In this document: positions 41,713 to 52,354 of the stretch, in pieces
How positions within the stretch are numbered: the first letter of the stretch is position 1
Layout: each line of letters starts with the position of its first letter
NCBI RefSeq assembly: GCF_900141785.1
Contig: NZ_FQYP01000004.1
Coordinates: 248,001 to 312,000 of the forward strand
Length of the DNA stretch: 64,000 bases
From: Aquimarina spongiae
GTDB lineage: Bacteria > Bacteroidota > Bacteroidia > Flavobacteriales > Flavobacteriaceae
Direction: 5' to 3'
Notes under the pieces: model-generated
What the model saw: only the letters and a program-made list of their open reading frames with translations
What the model was told of the DNA's origin: nothing
Databases searched by the model: none
Translations under genes and position numbers: made by a program

Positions 41713-43392
41713 ATGAAATTTTCCACAAATACGATTTTTTCAGTGGTAACCTCTTCTTTAATCTTAGTTGGATGTGGAGGTGCCCCAACCATAGTTTCTA
41801 CACCAATAGAGAATATTGATACAGTTCCTTTGAAACACGATCAGCTTACAGAAAAACAGCTGAAGAATTGGAATTCTTATGACTTAGTGACGGATACTAT
41901 ACCAGGCATGAGTGTTCTTAAGGCGTATGATGAATTGCTAAAAGGTAAAAAAGGACAAACGGTAGTAGTAGGAGTTATAGATAGTGGTGTTGACATTGAG
42001 CATGAAGACCTTAAAGGTGTGGTATGGAAAAATCCTAATGAGATTGCAGGAAATGGAAAAGATGACGATAACAATGGATATGTTGATGACATCTACGGAT
42101 GGAATTTCTTAGGAGATTCTAATGATGAAAATCTGGAATACGTAAGAATTATCAAAAAATTAAAGCCAAAGTACGAGGGCAAGAACCTTTCTTCGGTTGC
42201 AGATAATGAAAAAGAAGAGTACCAACAGTATATAGAAGCCAAGGCCGAATTTGAAAAAGAATATCAAGAGGCTTCTCAAAACAAAATGCAGTATGAGCAA
42301 ATCTTGCAGCAGTCAAAAATATCTCACAAAGCTATTGCAGCTGCAATTGGTAAAGAGGATTATTCAAGCGAAGAATTGCTAAAGGTAGAAGCAAAAACAC
42401 CAGAAATGCAGCAACATGTTGCTTTTCTGTCTCAAATGTTTGGGTTTTTGGATCCGGGAGATACTATTCCGGATTTTATCGAGAACCTAACAGAGGGTGT
42501 TGAGCATTTCACCAATCAATTAAATTATAACCTTAATCCAGAATTTGATGGAAGATCAGTAGTGGGTGATGATGTTGATAATTTCGACGATAGAGATTAT
42601 GGAAACAACAAGGTAATGGGGCCTAATGCAGATAAAAAAGGAATTAAGCACGGAACTCACGTTGCAGGAATCATTGCCGCTGAAAGAAATAATGGTAAGG
42701 GAATGAATGGTGTTGCCAAAAATGTTGAAATCATGGCAATCCGTGCGGTACCCGATGGTGATGAGTATGATAAGGATATTGCTCTAGCAATACGATATGC
42801 GGTAGATAACGGTGCAAAAGTGATCAACACTAGTTTTGGTAAGTATTACAGTACACATCCAGAATGGGTATGGGACGCCATAAAATATGCGGCTTCAAAA
42901 GATGTGCTTATCGTAAATGCGGCAGGAAATGAAGGTATAGATCTGGATGAAAAACCAGTATATCCAAACGATCAAGTTGCCAATTCCGAAGAAATAGCAG
43001 ACAACTTTATCACGATCGGTGCCTTAAATTATGAGTATGGATCTAATTTGGTTGCCAATTTTTCTAACTACGGAAAAAACAATGTAGACGCTTTTGCTCC
43101 TGGAGTAAAAATTTGGGCTACAACTCCAAATAACAAATACGAATACCTTCAAGGAACTTCGATGGCTGCTCCTGCAGTTGCTGGGGTAGCAGCTTTGATC
43201 AGGTCTTATTATCCTAAGTTGAAGGCAGCTCAAGTAAAAAACATCCTTATGGATAGTGGATTAAACACCACTACTTCTGTGATCCTTGGTGGTGAGCAGA
43301 CAAATTCTAAGCCGTTTTCGGATATTTCAAAATCTGGAAAAATGGTAAATTTATACAATGCATTGATCCTTGCGGATAAGATGTCTAAATAA
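41713..43392 (+). CDS. Subtilisin-like S8 serine protease lipoprotein
   Basis: The start was moved to the ATG giving MKFSTNTIF, because only that gives a lipoprotein signal (LVGC, Cys21). The 559-residue enzyme has the triad Asp90 (VIDSGVD), His316 (HGTHVAGI) and Ser483 (GTSMAAPA). About 200 residues, including a helical acidic segment, separate Asp and His, far longer than in subtilisin. It is probably an outer-membrane- or periplasm-anchored protease. An M1 metallopeptidase gene follows eight bases later. Confidence 0.92.
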   Translation: MKFSTNTIFSVVTSSLILVGCGGAPTIVSTPIENIDTVPLKHDQLTEKQLKNWNSYDLVTDTIPGMSVLKAYDELLKGKKGQTVVVGVIDSGVDIEHEDLKGVVWKNPNEIAGNGKDDDNNGYVDDIYGWNFLGDSNDENLEYVRIIKKLKPKYEGKNLSSVADNEKEEYQQYIEAKAEFEKEYQEASQNKMQYEQILQQSKISHKAIAAAIGKEDYSSEELLKVEAKTPEMQQHVAFLSQMFGFLDPGDTIPDFIENLTEGVEHFTNQLNYNLNPEFDGRSVVGDDVDNFDDRDYGNNKVMGPNADKKGIKHGTHVAGIIAAERNNGKGMNGVAKNVEIMAIRAVPDGDEYDKDIALAIRYAVDNGAKVINTSFGKYYSTHPEWVWDAIKYAASKDVLIVNAAGNEGIDLDEKPVYPNDQVANSEEIADNFITIGALNYEYGSNLVANFSNYGKNNVDAFAPGVKIWATTPNNKYEYLQGTSMAAPAVAGVAALIRSYYPKLKAAQVKNILMDSGLNTTTSVILGGEQTNSKPFSDISKSGKMVNLYNALILADKMSK

Positions 43393-43400
43393 AAAATATT

Positions 43401-45233
43401 ATGATACGTAAAAATGTAATTCTAATTTTTCTTTTTGTTGCGTGCGGCGTATGGGCACAAAACAATGGCTCGTATTGGCAACAACGTGTGGCGTACAAGA
43501 TGAATATAGATATGAATGTTGAAAATTATCAATATTCCGGAACACAAGAATTAACGTATACCAATAATTCTCCAGACACGTTAAATCAGGTTTTTTATCA
43601 TTTGTATTTTAATGCATTTCAACCCGGTAGTGAAATGGATGTTCGTTCTCGCAATCTTCCGGATCCAGATCCAAGAGTGGGAGACAGAATTAGTAAATTA
43701 AGCCCTGAAGAAATAGGGTATATTAAGGTTGCTAGTTTAAACCAGAATGGACAACCTACAAAGTATGAGGTTGCGGGTACTGTGTTGGAAGTAAACCTGA
43801 ACAAACCGATTCTTCCTGGAGAAAAAGCCACGTTCGCCATGGAGTTTACAGGGCAAGTACCTGTTCAGATCCGTCGTTCGGGAAGAAACAACAAAGAAGG
43901 TGTTGCACTTTCTATGACACAGTGGTATCCAAAGATGGCAGAATATGATTTCGAAGGGTGGCATACCGATCCCTACATCGCAAGAGAGTTTCATGGGGTA
44001 TGGGGAGATTTTGATGTCACTATTTCTATTGATAAGACTTATGTCTTAGGAGGGTCGGGATACCTTCAGAACCCTAATGAAGTAGGACATGGATATGAAG
44101 AACCTGGAACCAACGTAAAAGTGAAAGGAAAAAAAATAGCATGGCATTTTGTGGCGCCAAATGTTCATGATTTCACTTGGGCTGCAGATCCAGAATACAT
44201 TCATGATTCGGTACAAATACCCGACGGACCAAAGCTTCACTTTTTGTATAAAAACAATAAAGACATTATTGATAACTGGAAAGATTTACAACCTAAGTCT
44301 GTGGATTTGATGAATTATTTCAGTGAGCATATCGGTAAATATCCTTATGATCAATATTCGATCATACAAGGAGGAGACGGTGGTATGGAGTATGCGATGT
44401 GTACTTTAATAACCGGAGAAAGAAAGTTTGGAAGTTTAGTTGGTGTAACCGCTCATGAAATGGCTCATGCATGGTTTCAACATATTTTGGCAACCAACGA
44501 AGCCAAACACGAATGGATGGACGAAGGATTTACAAGCTATATTTCTACTTTAGCCATGAATGAAGTGATGAAGCAAAACAATCCAAATTCATTAAAAGGG
44601 CTATATCAGGGATATATGCAATTAGCACTTTCGGGAATAGAACAACCGCAAACAACGCAGGCAGATCGTTATGCACATAACTCGGCTTACGGAGCATCTG
44701 CTTATGCCAAGGGAGCCGTTTTCTTATCTCAATTGGGATATATCATAGGAGAGGATAACTTGAAGAAAACCATCAAAAGATACTATAAGGAATGGAAGTT
44801 TAAACACCCTACACCAAATGATTTCAAAAGGATTGCAGAAAAAGTCTCTGGAATTCAGTTGGATTGGTATTTAAATGATTGGACACAAACGACAAATACC
44901 ATTGATTATGGTATTAAAGAAGTTACAGAAGAGAATGGTAAAACATTAATTACTCTGGAGCGTGTTGGGCAAATGCCAATGCCAACAGATTTGTATGTAG
45001 AGTATGGAGATGGATCTATAGAGTCATTTTATATGCCTATAAGAATGATGAGAGGAAAGAAAGGAAATCCTATTGATTCGATGCCAAGAAAGGTAATGCC
45101 AGATTGGCCTTGGACGAATCCAACGTATACCATTACGATCGAAAAACCGATATCAGAAATAAAATCGGTGAAATTGGATATCACTAAGCTTATGGCAGAT
45201 GTAAATCCAAGTAATAACACATACATGAACTAG
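43401..45233 (+). CDS. M1-family metallopeptidase (aminopeptidase N-like)
   Basis: The 610-residue protein has a signal peptide (FVACGVWAQ). The M1 zinc site is complete: HEMAH (His352, Glu353, His356) and Glu375 (WMDEGFT), with 18 residues between the last His and that Glu as in the family. The upstream exopeptidase motif is GGMEYAM, a variant of GAMEN. It removes N-terminal amino acids from peptides, probably in the periplasm or outside. It probably works with the S8 protease encoded just upstream. Confidence 0.92.
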   Translation: MIRKNVILIFLFVACGVWAQNNGSYWQQRVAYKMNIDMNVENYQYSGTQELTYTNNSPDTLNQVFYHLYFNAFQPGSEMDVRSRNLPDPDPRVGDRISKLSPEEIGYIKVASLNQNGQPTKYEVAGTVLEVNLNKPILPGEKATFAMEFTGQVPVQIRRSGRNNKEGVALSMTQWYPKMAEYDFEGWHTDPYIAREFHGVWGDFDVTISIDKTYVLGGSGYLQNPNEVGHGYEEPGTNVKVKGKKIAWHFVAPNVHDFTWAADPEYIHDSVQIPDGPKLHFLYKNNKDIIDNWKDLQPKSVDLMNYFSEHIGKYPYDQYSIIQGGDGGMEYAMCTLITGERKFGSLVGVTAHEMAHAWFQHILATNEAKHEWMDEGFTSYISTLAMNEVMKQNNPNSLKGLYQGYMQLALSGIEQPQTTQADRYAHNSAYGASAYAKGAVFLSQLGYIIGEDNLKKTIKRYYKEWKFKHPTPNDFKRIAEKVSGIQLDWYLNDWTQTTNTIDYGIKEVTEENGKTLITLERVGQMPMPTDLYVEYGDGSIESFYMPIRMMRGKKGNPIDSMPRKVMPDWPWTNPTYTITIEKPISEIKSVKLDITKLMADVNPSNNTYMN

Positions 45234-45257
45234 TTCGTCTAGTTCTTAAGATAATTT

Positions 45258-45293
45258 TCCGGCTATAAAACGTTGTTTATGGCCGGATTTTTT
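45258..45293 (+). terminator. Terminator after the M1 peptidase gene
   Basis: A stem TCCGGC-T-ATAAA with TTTAT-G-GCCGGA is followed by six T. It ends the MBL-S8-M1 unit just before rnpA. Confidence 0.85.
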
Positions 45294-45333
45294 ATAATTT
45301 CTAGTGATCAAATTTGATGGTCATGTTGATATG

Positions 45334-45717
45334 ATGAGTGAGTCCTTCGGAAAAAAAGAAAAATTAAAGAGTAAAAAGGAAATAGAATTACTATTTGCCG
45401 AGGGGAAATCTATTGCCAAATACCCGGTAAGGTTAGTTTTTAAAATGGTTTCTTTTGAAGAAGATGTAGCTTTCAAAGTTGGTACATCGGTAAGTAAGCG
45501 TTATTTCAAAAAAGCGGTGGATCGCAATAGGATAAAGCGATTAATGCGAGAAAGTTATAGAAAAAATAAGTATATTGTAGCCAACACTACTCATCAATTC
45601 ACTTTTATGTTTTTATATACTGGCAAAGAAATGCCAGAATATGATCTGATTGAATCAAAAATAAAAGGAATATTACTAAAATTTGTTAAGCAAGAAATAG
45701 AACCAAAATCGAAGTAA
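45334..45717 (+). CDS. rnpA: Ribonuclease P protein component
   Basis: The 127-residue protein has the RnpA pattern FGKKEKLKSKKEIELLF, KVGTSVSKRYFKKAVDRNRIKRLMRE with the RNR-like basic patch, and a hydrophobic C-terminal strand. It assists the catalytic RNA in tRNA 5'-end maturation. The frame runs upstream to a GTG at 45304, but MSESFGKKEKL is the family start. Unlike in many bacteria, rpmH is not adjacent. The S41 protease gene follows by 32 bp. Confidence 0.93.
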   Translation: MSESFGKKEKLKSKKEIELLFAEGKSIAKYPVRLVFKMVSFEEDVAFKVGTSVSKRYFKKAVDRNRIKRLMRESYRKNKYIVANTTHQFTFMFLYTGKEMPEYDLIESKIKGILLKFVKQEIEPKSK

Positions 45718-45749
45718 TACATCGTTGGATGTGCTTTAAATATATGCTC

Positions 45750-47372
45750 ATGAAAAAGAGAATTTTCTATCCCGCTATTGCTGTTGTAATTCTGTTATCA
45801 ACAGTAAGTTTCAAATCTGATTTTTTTGAAATCGCAAAGCAAATCGAAATTTTTACAACCATGTTTAAGGAGTTAAACATGAATTATGTAGATGAGACCA
45901 ATCCTGCAGAGCTCATGGATACCGCCATAAAAGCAATGTTGGATGATTTGGATCCTTATACCAAATATTGGAATGAGCAGGATGTCGAAGCTTCCAAAAT
46001 TCGTAATGCGGGTGAGTACACAGGTATTGGAGCATCTGTAAAAACGATTAAGGACAAAATTATCATCATGGAGCCTTATAAGGGGTATCCTGCCGATAAA
46101 GCAGGTCTTAAGGCGGGAGACGAAATTATTCAGATCGGAGATGTCAAGGTATCCGATTTCAAAGATGATGCGGGAGAACTACTGAAAGGCGCTAGCGGAA
46201 CCACAGTAGATATTACCTACAAAAGACAAGGAAAGGTAAATACAACAGTACTTACGCGTGAAGAAATTGAGGTGGATGCAGTACCTTTTTATACTTTGCT
46301 AGAAGATAACACAGCATATATTGTATTGTCGAAGTTTAATAGCAAAGCTTCTTCAGAAACCAAAGACGCTTTGGAAGAACTAAAGGCGCAAGGTGCCAAC
46401 AAAGTGATCCTGGACCTTAGGGGAAATCCTGGAGGATTATTGAGCGAAGCTATCAATGTAACTAATATTTTTGTGCCAAAAGGAGAGCTAATTACTACTA
46501 CCAAGTCGATAGTAAAAAAATATAACAAAGAGTACTCTACAAAGAGAACTCCTATAGATACCGAAATTCCATTGGTAGTATTGGTAAATGGAAGAAGCGC
46601 TTCGGCTAGTGAGATTGTAGCAGGTAGTATTCAGGATTTAGATAGAGGAGTGGTAATAGGAGCAAGAAGTTTTGGAAAGGGATTGGTACAACGCCCTAAA
46701 AAACTTACTTACGGAACGCAATTGAAAATTACCATTTCGAGATACTATACACCAAGCGGAAGATGTATACAAGCACTGGATTATTGGAATCGTGACCAAG
46801 ACAATAAAGCAGTGCGTATTGATGAGAAGGATTTTAAAGCCTTTAAAACCAAAAACGGAAGAACGGTGTATGATGGAGGAGGAATAGAACCAGATATTGA
46901 ATTAGAGACGTCTAAATTCAGTAAAATTACCACGGCATTGCTAAGATCTGATGCTATCTTCAGCTATGGAACCAAATATTACTATTCGCACCAATTACAA
47001 AAACCTGGTGATTTCAAATTTACTGACAAGGACTACGAAGATTTTAAGAAGTTTGTAAAGGATAGTGATTTTAAGTTTGAAACAGAAACAGAGAAGTCTC
47101 TTGAGAAAGCTTTAAAAGTGGCCAAAAGAGAAAAACTGGACCAAGATATTTCAGCAAGCTATGATGCCTTGATTGCAGCGATAAATACTTCAAAAGAAAA
47201 GGGACTGGACATCCACAAGAAAGAAATCATGAATCTGCTTACTGATGAGATCATTAAGCGCTATTTCTACAGAGAAGGGTTATACAATTATTATGTTACC
47301 CATAATCCAGAGATCGCAAAAAGTAAGGAGATCCTAAACAACAAAAGCAAATACGATGAAATATTAAAGTAA
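45750..47372 (+). CDS. S41-family carboxy-terminal processing protease
   Basis: The start was set at MKKRIFYPAI, which gives a normal N-terminal membrane/signal segment. The 540-residue protein has a PDZ domain (about residues 90-170, YTGIGASVK, GLKAGDEIIQIG). In the catalytic core, Ser285 (GRSASASE) and Lys310 (SFGKG) are 25 residues apart as in Prc/CtpA. It cleaves C-termini of periplasmic proteins. Pairing of rnpA with an S41 protease is seen in other Flavobacteriia. Confidence 0.94.
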   Translation: MKKRIFYPAIAVVILLSTVSFKSDFFEIAKQIEIFTTMFKELNMNYVDETNPAELMDTAIKAMLDDLDPYTKYWNEQDVEASKIRNAGEYTGIGASVKTIKDKIIIMEPYKGYPADKAGLKAGDEIIQIGDVKVSDFKDDAGELLKGASGTTVDITYKRQGKVNTTVLTREEIEVDAVPFYTLLEDNTAYIVLSKFNSKASSETKDALEELKAQGANKVILDLRGNPGGLLSEAINVTNIFVPKGELITTTKSIVKKYNKEYSTKRTPIDTEIPLVVLVNGRSASASEIVAGSIQDLDRGVVIGARSFGKGLVQRPKKLTYGTQLKITISRYYTPSGRCIQALDYWNRDQDNKAVRIDEKDFKAFKTKNGRTVYDGGGIEPDIELETSKFSKITTALLRSDAIFSYGTKYYYSHQLQKPGDFKFTDKDYEDFKKFVKDSDFKFETETEKSLEKALKVAKREKLDQDISASYDALIAAINTSKEKGLDIHKKEIMNLLTDEIIKRYFYREGLYNYYVTHNPEIAKSKEILNNKSKYDEILK

Positions 47373-47396
47373 CCCTCGATGAGGTTTATTACAATA

Positions 47397-47428
47397 AAAA
47401 AAGAGCCGGGTAAATAACTCGGCTCTTT
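47397..47428. terminator. Bidirectional terminator
   Basis: The stem AAAGAGCCGGG with CTCGGCTCTTT (one G-T pair) and 7-base loop lies between the convergent S41 and surface nuclease genes. The longer T-run is on the minus strand. Confidence 0.9.
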
Positions 47429-47451
47429 CGTGTTTAACAGTTAGTATATTA

Positions 47452-50400
47452 CTATTGCTTAATTATCTTTTGTGTGTTGCTAAAGCTGCCTTTTACATCA
47501 GCTACCTTAACCACATAAAACCCTTTTGGGTAACGATCCATATCTAGAGATAATTTAGATTCTCCGGCATTAAGTCGAATCGTTTGAAGGTATACGGTTT
47601 TTCCAGTTACATCAGTAATAGAAATGTTCACATCACTTTCTAAGAAAGTATTGAAACTAACTGACAATTGGTCAACAACCGGATTTGGTGTTAACGCAAC
47701 TTGCAAGTCTTCAGCTTCAAAATCTTCATTCATCAATTCACTTTCTAAAGCTGTTGGATTTTCAGCTAAAGCTACGTTTTGTTTATTTACCAAACGCTCT
47801 CCGTTTTCTAAGCATACGATAGCGTCAAGATCATATCCATCCGCAAACCAAGGGAATAAGTACTTATCACTAATATCAACAACCTTGATGTATTTTGCAG
47901 AAGCTAAATTACCTGCTGCCAAATCAAATTCTCCATCCTGGCAGGTAGTTCCCAAAGAAACGAACTCTACTCCATCTTGAGAAGCAAATACCTCTGCAGA
48001 TTCTGGGAAATAACGACAAGGTATATTATCAAAGAAACCGGTAGATTCAAAAACAGCAAATTCGTTGGTATCTGCATTGTCAAAGATTTCATTGTTAAGT
48101 TCGATAGTGATTGATCCACCAAAACCTAAACTTACAAAGTTAAGATACCTTCTTTCTCTAGGGTATCCTAGAGCACGTTTGGGCTGGCTTCGTAATCTTG
48201 GAATTCTTCTTCCATCTCTTCTTCTTCCTTGTTCGAAAGCTATAACAGATCCCCCTACACATTCGTTATCCACAAATTCTGGCTCTAATAAGAACCTTGC
48301 AGAAACCGGGAAGTGATCAGAGGTAGTGAAGGCATAGTCGTTATCGTAAACTTCATAATGCACAGTTACGGAGTTTTCGATGTAAGCATCGTCAAGCTCA
48401 TTGGTAATGGCAATATGATCGATCATATTTTCTCTAAATACGAAAGAACGCAATCCAGCTTCACTTAAAGCCGAAGAAACAATGGTGTAATTTTCGGTAT
48501 CATCAACATATTCCTGGAAACTTGATACCGTAGAAGGAATATCAGCAACGGTTTCATCTACATCATCATTATAATCTCCTAAAAGAATTACTTTATTGTT
48601 CGCAAAGTTCACATCGAGAGAATCTTTCAGTACTTCTACATCATAACGACGCATATCGTATCTCCCTTGGGCATCATTACCACTGTTGGCTCTTGCATGC
48701 AGTGCAATAAGATCTATGCGCTCTGTAACTCCGTTAATGGTAACATCAGCTGTCATTAAGAACGGTAATCTACCACTAGCAAAGAAACGAGAAGTATCAT
48801 TGGGATAATCCGCTATAGCAGAATCGTCACCACCATTGTATAATGGATGAATAGAGGTGAACATCGCTCTAGTGTTTACTACGGATACCGTTTCGGTATT
48901 ATAGATAAATCCAACCTTCTGGAAAGGAGGAGATCCACCAGGGTTAGATGTAGCATCTGAAAGGATATAATCATATCCTGGCAATTGTGCTACCAATTCT
49001 GCAAAAAGAGCATCGTCTGCAATTTCTTCTACCGCAAAAACATCTGCATTTAATCGTCTCAATACAGTAGCCGTACTATCTCTTTGGATGGCATCAGACA
49101 TTGGATTTTGTCCTACAGGTGAGTTGTTTTCGTCTCCAAACCACTCGATATTCCATGCAACCACATCAAAGGTATCCTCTTTTGGGAACCCAACAGTATC
49201 ACCAGGTGGAATAAATTCTAATGCACATGGGATATCTGTTTCTTGTCTTGGTAGCAGTTGGAAAAATTCTCTAAAACGACCCACTACACCAGTAATCTCT
49301 GGACAAGTTACAGGTTGTACTTTACCTACGATAGATTCTACGTCATTTTCTATTCTAAGCTCTCCAGAACCGCTAGCATCTGTAAGAGTAAAGTTAGAAT
49401 TACCGAATAAAAGATCACCAGGGTTAGGGAAGGTAGTGTTTACCACTTTTACCAATTCTCCAGGATGATTACCAAGTTCAGCCAAGGTAATCTCTTGAGC
49501 AACGATTGGATTTTGCGGAGCTCCATTGTTGATCACTTCAACTACTCCACTAATTTGTACCTGATCATTGAATGCTGCTCTAAGCCCTGTTAAGGTAATA
49601 GAGTCTCCTACTTTTAAAGCAATGTTTGCATGCACCAATTCGTCAAAAACAGCAATACCACCAGTAGCATCTTGCACAAATGCAGGTCCATTAAAACTGT
49701 CGGTAACCGTTAATACTCCGCTAATAGTTACAGGAGTTCCTTCTGCAGTAGCTCTGGCTTCTGCGATAGAAATTGGTTCTCCTGGAGTTACTACAACTCC
49801 ATCATTATCTGTACCCGGTGTTGGAGCTTTGGCAACATAACCTTCAGTATTTCTTGCACCACCTTGTCCGTTGGGTGTTCTTTGTAAAGACTCTGCGTCT
49901 TTGTTTCCATTAACATCTTCGTTAAGCTGAGGTTGACCAGCATTTAATAAAACTAATAATTCTGCATCATCAGCATCGTTGGTGTCATACACAACGGCAT
50001 CGATGATGTTTTCTGTGACCACAGCAGTTCCATTTGGGAAACTAGTAGCATCTCCAAAATAAAGTACTACAGCGTCAGCCCCATTTTGAAAAGAGTTTCC
50101 AGGTACTACTAAGTTTACGTTTGCCACATCTGCATTACCAATTACAAAATAGCCTTCGGCATTTGTAGAAAATCCATCCAAATCAAAAGCATTATAACTG
50201 GTGTTATTGCTTCCGTTATAGTTTACCAAAACAAAACCATCTAGCGGTGTGTTTCCTGCACCTCCATCATATAATTCTACAAACTCTAAAGCATCAGAAC
50301 CTTGAGTATCTGCATCGATTTCATTGATGATCAGGTTAACAACTTCGGTAGCGTTGGTATTGGCACTTCCAGGTGTAGGTATAGCTTGTGTATAGGTTGC

Positions 50401-52065
50401 TGTATTTCTTAATCCTCCAGATCCATTTGGAAAACGTTGTAATGAGTGGAAATCCTTATCTCCATTACCATCTTCATTAATTTGTGGCTCACCAGCATTC
50501 AAAAGAACTAAAAGTTCGGCGTCATCCCCATCATTGGTATCATATACAATAGCATCGATCAAGTTGTCTGTGGTCACTGCAGTTCCGTTTGGAAAACTAG
50601 CCGCATCGGTTTTATAAAGTGCCACTGCATCTGCTCCATTTTGTAAACCATTCCCAGGAAAAGTAACAGAAACGTTTGCTACATCAGGATTACCGATTAC
50701 AAAATATCCATTAGCATTGGTGGTCAATCCTGCTAGATCGTAAGTTGCATAGCTTTGATTGTTTGATCCATTGTAGAACACTAGAATATGACCATCTAAT
50801 GAAGTGTTTCCTAGACCACCATCGTATAATTCTACAAATTCTAATACATCAGAACCTTCGGTATCTGCATCAATTTCATTAATTACGATTACTGGATCGT
50901 TTCCTCCACCATCTTCGATCACTACATTTTCTCGGTTAGGGGTATTTACTGCCTCTCCCGGATCCGCCGCTACGGTTGGGAAACTAGGCAATCCACTTCC
51001 GTCAAAGTCATTTCTAGTCCAATCGATTGCCGCATCGGTATCCTGACCATTAGGGAATCTTGAAGCTCCACCTACGGTAAATGAAATTCCATCAAATGAT
51101 TGTAGTAAGGTTACAGAAGCATAATTAAGGTCAGAAGCACCACCATCATTTACTCCAATGTCATCGGTGATTTCTTCCCAAGGAGTAATATCAAAAGTAC
51201 CATCATCATTAGTATCCAAATCTTGCCCCAGAGTACCGGTAAAGTTTTTTACCAAAAGAATGGCAAGTGTTCCGTTTTCAAAAACATTGCTTCCAAAAGG
51301 AGTAGTAAAGTATCCATTGATATCCGTAGTTCCTAATTGGATGACTTCGTCTACGGTTCCCAGACCATTGCTATCACCTTCGATTTCAAGAATCCAATAT
51401 TCACTTAGATCTGTTTCTATACCTGCTAGGATTTCTACAAACTCGTCGGTATCAGAACTAGTGTGATTCAATACAAACTCATTGATTACCGGAATGATAA
51501 CAGGCGTTCCAAAAGTTTGATTGGTATTTATAGTTCCATAAGTATTCGCTGTAGTCGCTTCCCAAACAAAATCGGAAGCCATAGTTCCTGAACCTGAAAG
51601 TTGTAAAGAAGCTCCGACTTGCGTACTACTAGATTCTGAAACTCCTATATCAGTACTTGTCTGTCCAGAAGCAGGACCATCAGTCGCCGTAAGAGCACCT
51701 TCGTAGCTCAAGAATTGAATCACGATATTCGCGTTGTCTACCAAGGCGATTCCATCTGGCGCTCCATTTTGAAGCCCATTGGCAGGTAGTATTTCTACAA
51801 CGGTTCCAAAACCATTTTGTTGATCAGCTATTGTTCCCGAAAGTGCAATAGTGTTGTAAGCAGTTCCGTTGGATCCATTGTATAAAACCAAAGACCAGCC
51901 GGTAAGGTCTGTTCCTGCAGCACCTGCAATTTCGATAGCCTCGTCTACATCGGTGCTGGCATTATCATAGTGTATTTCATTAATAAATACGGATTGTGCA
52001 ATTCCATGGCGTGTCCCCAAAATAAATGACATAACCAATGGAATTAAAAGTAATTTTAATTTCAT
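47452..52065 (-). CDS. Surface nuclease: lamin-tail repeats, OB-like region, EEP nuclease, T9SS tail
   Basis: The 1,537-residue protein starts at MKLKLLLIPL with a signal peptide (TRHGIAQ). Four lamin-tail (LTD) domains follow, each opening with INEI or INEF. An OB-like region is next (ISGVLTVTDSFNGPAFVQDATGG), resembling the nuclease-associated domain of ExeM/NucH types. The EEP nuclease core has VAWNIEWFG, VEEI, LHARANSG, LLGDYNDD and TSDHFPV. A discoidin-like region (FASQDGVEFVSLG) and a type A T9SS sorting domain (LTPNPVVDQLSV ... GFYVVKV) end it. It probably degrades extracellular DNA. Confidence 0.92.
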   Translation of the reverse strand: MKLKLLLIPLVMSFILGTRHGIAQSVFINEIHYDNASTDVDEAIEIAGAAGTDLTGWSLVLYNGSNGTAYNTIALSGTIADQQNGFGTVVEILPANGLQNGAPDGIALVDNANIVIQFLSYEGALTATDGPASGQTSTDIGVSESSSTQVGASLQLSGSGTMASDFVWEATTANTYGTINTNQTFGTPVIIPVINEFVLNHTSSDTDEFVEILAGIETDLSEYWILEIEGDSNGLGTVDEVIQLGTTDINGYFTTPFGSNVFENGTLAILLVKNFTGTLGQDLDTNDDGTFDITPWEEITDDIGVNDGGASDLNYASVTLLQSFDGISFTVGGASRFPNGQDTDAAIDWTRNDFDGSGLPSFPTVAADPGEAVNTPNRENVVIEDGGGNDPVIVINEIDADTEGSDVLEFVELYDGGLGNTSLDGHILVFYNGSNNQSYATYDLAGLTTNANGYFVIGNPDVANVSVTFPGNGLQNGADAVALYKTDAASFPNGTAVTTDNLIDAIVYDTNDGDDAELLVLLNAGEPQINEDGNGDKDFHSLQRFPNGSGGLRNTATYTQAIPTPGSANTNATEVVNLIINEIDADTQGSDALEFVELYDGGAGNTPLDGFVLVNYNGSNNTSYNAFDLDGFSTNAEGYFVIGNADVANVNLVVPGNSFQNGADAVVLYFGDATSFPNGTAVVTENIIDAVVYDTNDADDAELLVLLNAGQPQLNEDVNGNKDAESLQRTPNGQGGARNTEGYVAKAPTPGTDNDGVVVTPGEPISIAEARATAEGTPVTISGVLTVTDSFNGPAFVQDATGGIAVFDELVHANIALKVGDSITLTGLRAAFNDQVQISGVVEVINNGAPQNPIVAQEITLAELGNHPGELVKVVNTTFPNPGDLLFGNSNFTLTDASGSGELRIENDVESIVGKVQPVTCPEITGVVGRFREFFQLLPRQETDIPCALEFIPPGDTVGFPKEDTFDVVAWNIEWFGDENNSPVGQNPMSDAIQRDSTATVLRRLNADVFAVEEIADDALFAELVAQLPGYDYILSDATSNPGGSPPFQKVGFIYNTETVSVVNTRAMFTSIHPLYNGGDDSAIADYPNDTSRFFASGRLPFLMTADVTINGVTERIDLIALHARANSGNDAQGRYDMRRYDVEVLKDSLDVNFANNKVILLGDYNDDVDETVADIPSTVSSFQEYVDDTENYTIVSSALSEAGLRSFVFRENMIDHIAITNELDDAYIENSVTVHYEVYDNDYAFTTSDHFPVSARFLLEPEFVDNECVGGSVIAFEQGRRRDGRRIPRLRSQPKRALGYPRERRYLNFVSLGFGGSITIELNNEIFDNADTNEFAVFESTGFFDNIPCRYFPESAEVFASQDGVEFVSLGTTCQDGEFDLAAGNLASAKYIKVVDISDKYLFPWFADGYDLDAIVCLENGERLVNKQNVALAENPTALESELMNEDFEAEDLQVALTPNPVVDQLSVSFNTFLESDVNISITDVTGKTVYLQTIRLNAGESKLSLDMDRYPKGFYVVKVADVKGSFSNTQKIIKQ
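49835..50885 (-). repeat. Two 555-bp lamin-tail domain repeats in the surface nuclease
   Basis: Two consecutive copies of about 185 residues share INEIDADT.GSD.LEFVELYDGG and D.NDGDDAELLVLLNAG. Matching bases recur at a spacing of 555 bp (for example 50265 and 50820). Identity looks high at both DNA and protein level, pointing to tandem duplication of a domain. Confidence 0.85.
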
Positions 52066-52354
52066 GACAATTAACTGTTTGTGTGATTTTTTGCGTAGCG
52101 CAAGGTATAGCATTAGAACCATTCCATCACCCTAGTTAGGTTAAAAAAACATTAACAAATTATGGTTTTCGCCTATAAACCCAGTATTCATCAAGGGTTT
52201 GATAATTGACCTGTTGATAACTATTTATTGATACGCAACGGTTTAGGGTAAAACACCCCGTATAAAATGGGATATAGTACTCTTTTGTGTTGATTTTCAA
52301 TAGGTTAAATTTACAATTTAGTAAAGGGGAATTAATAGATAAAGAAAATGTAAG

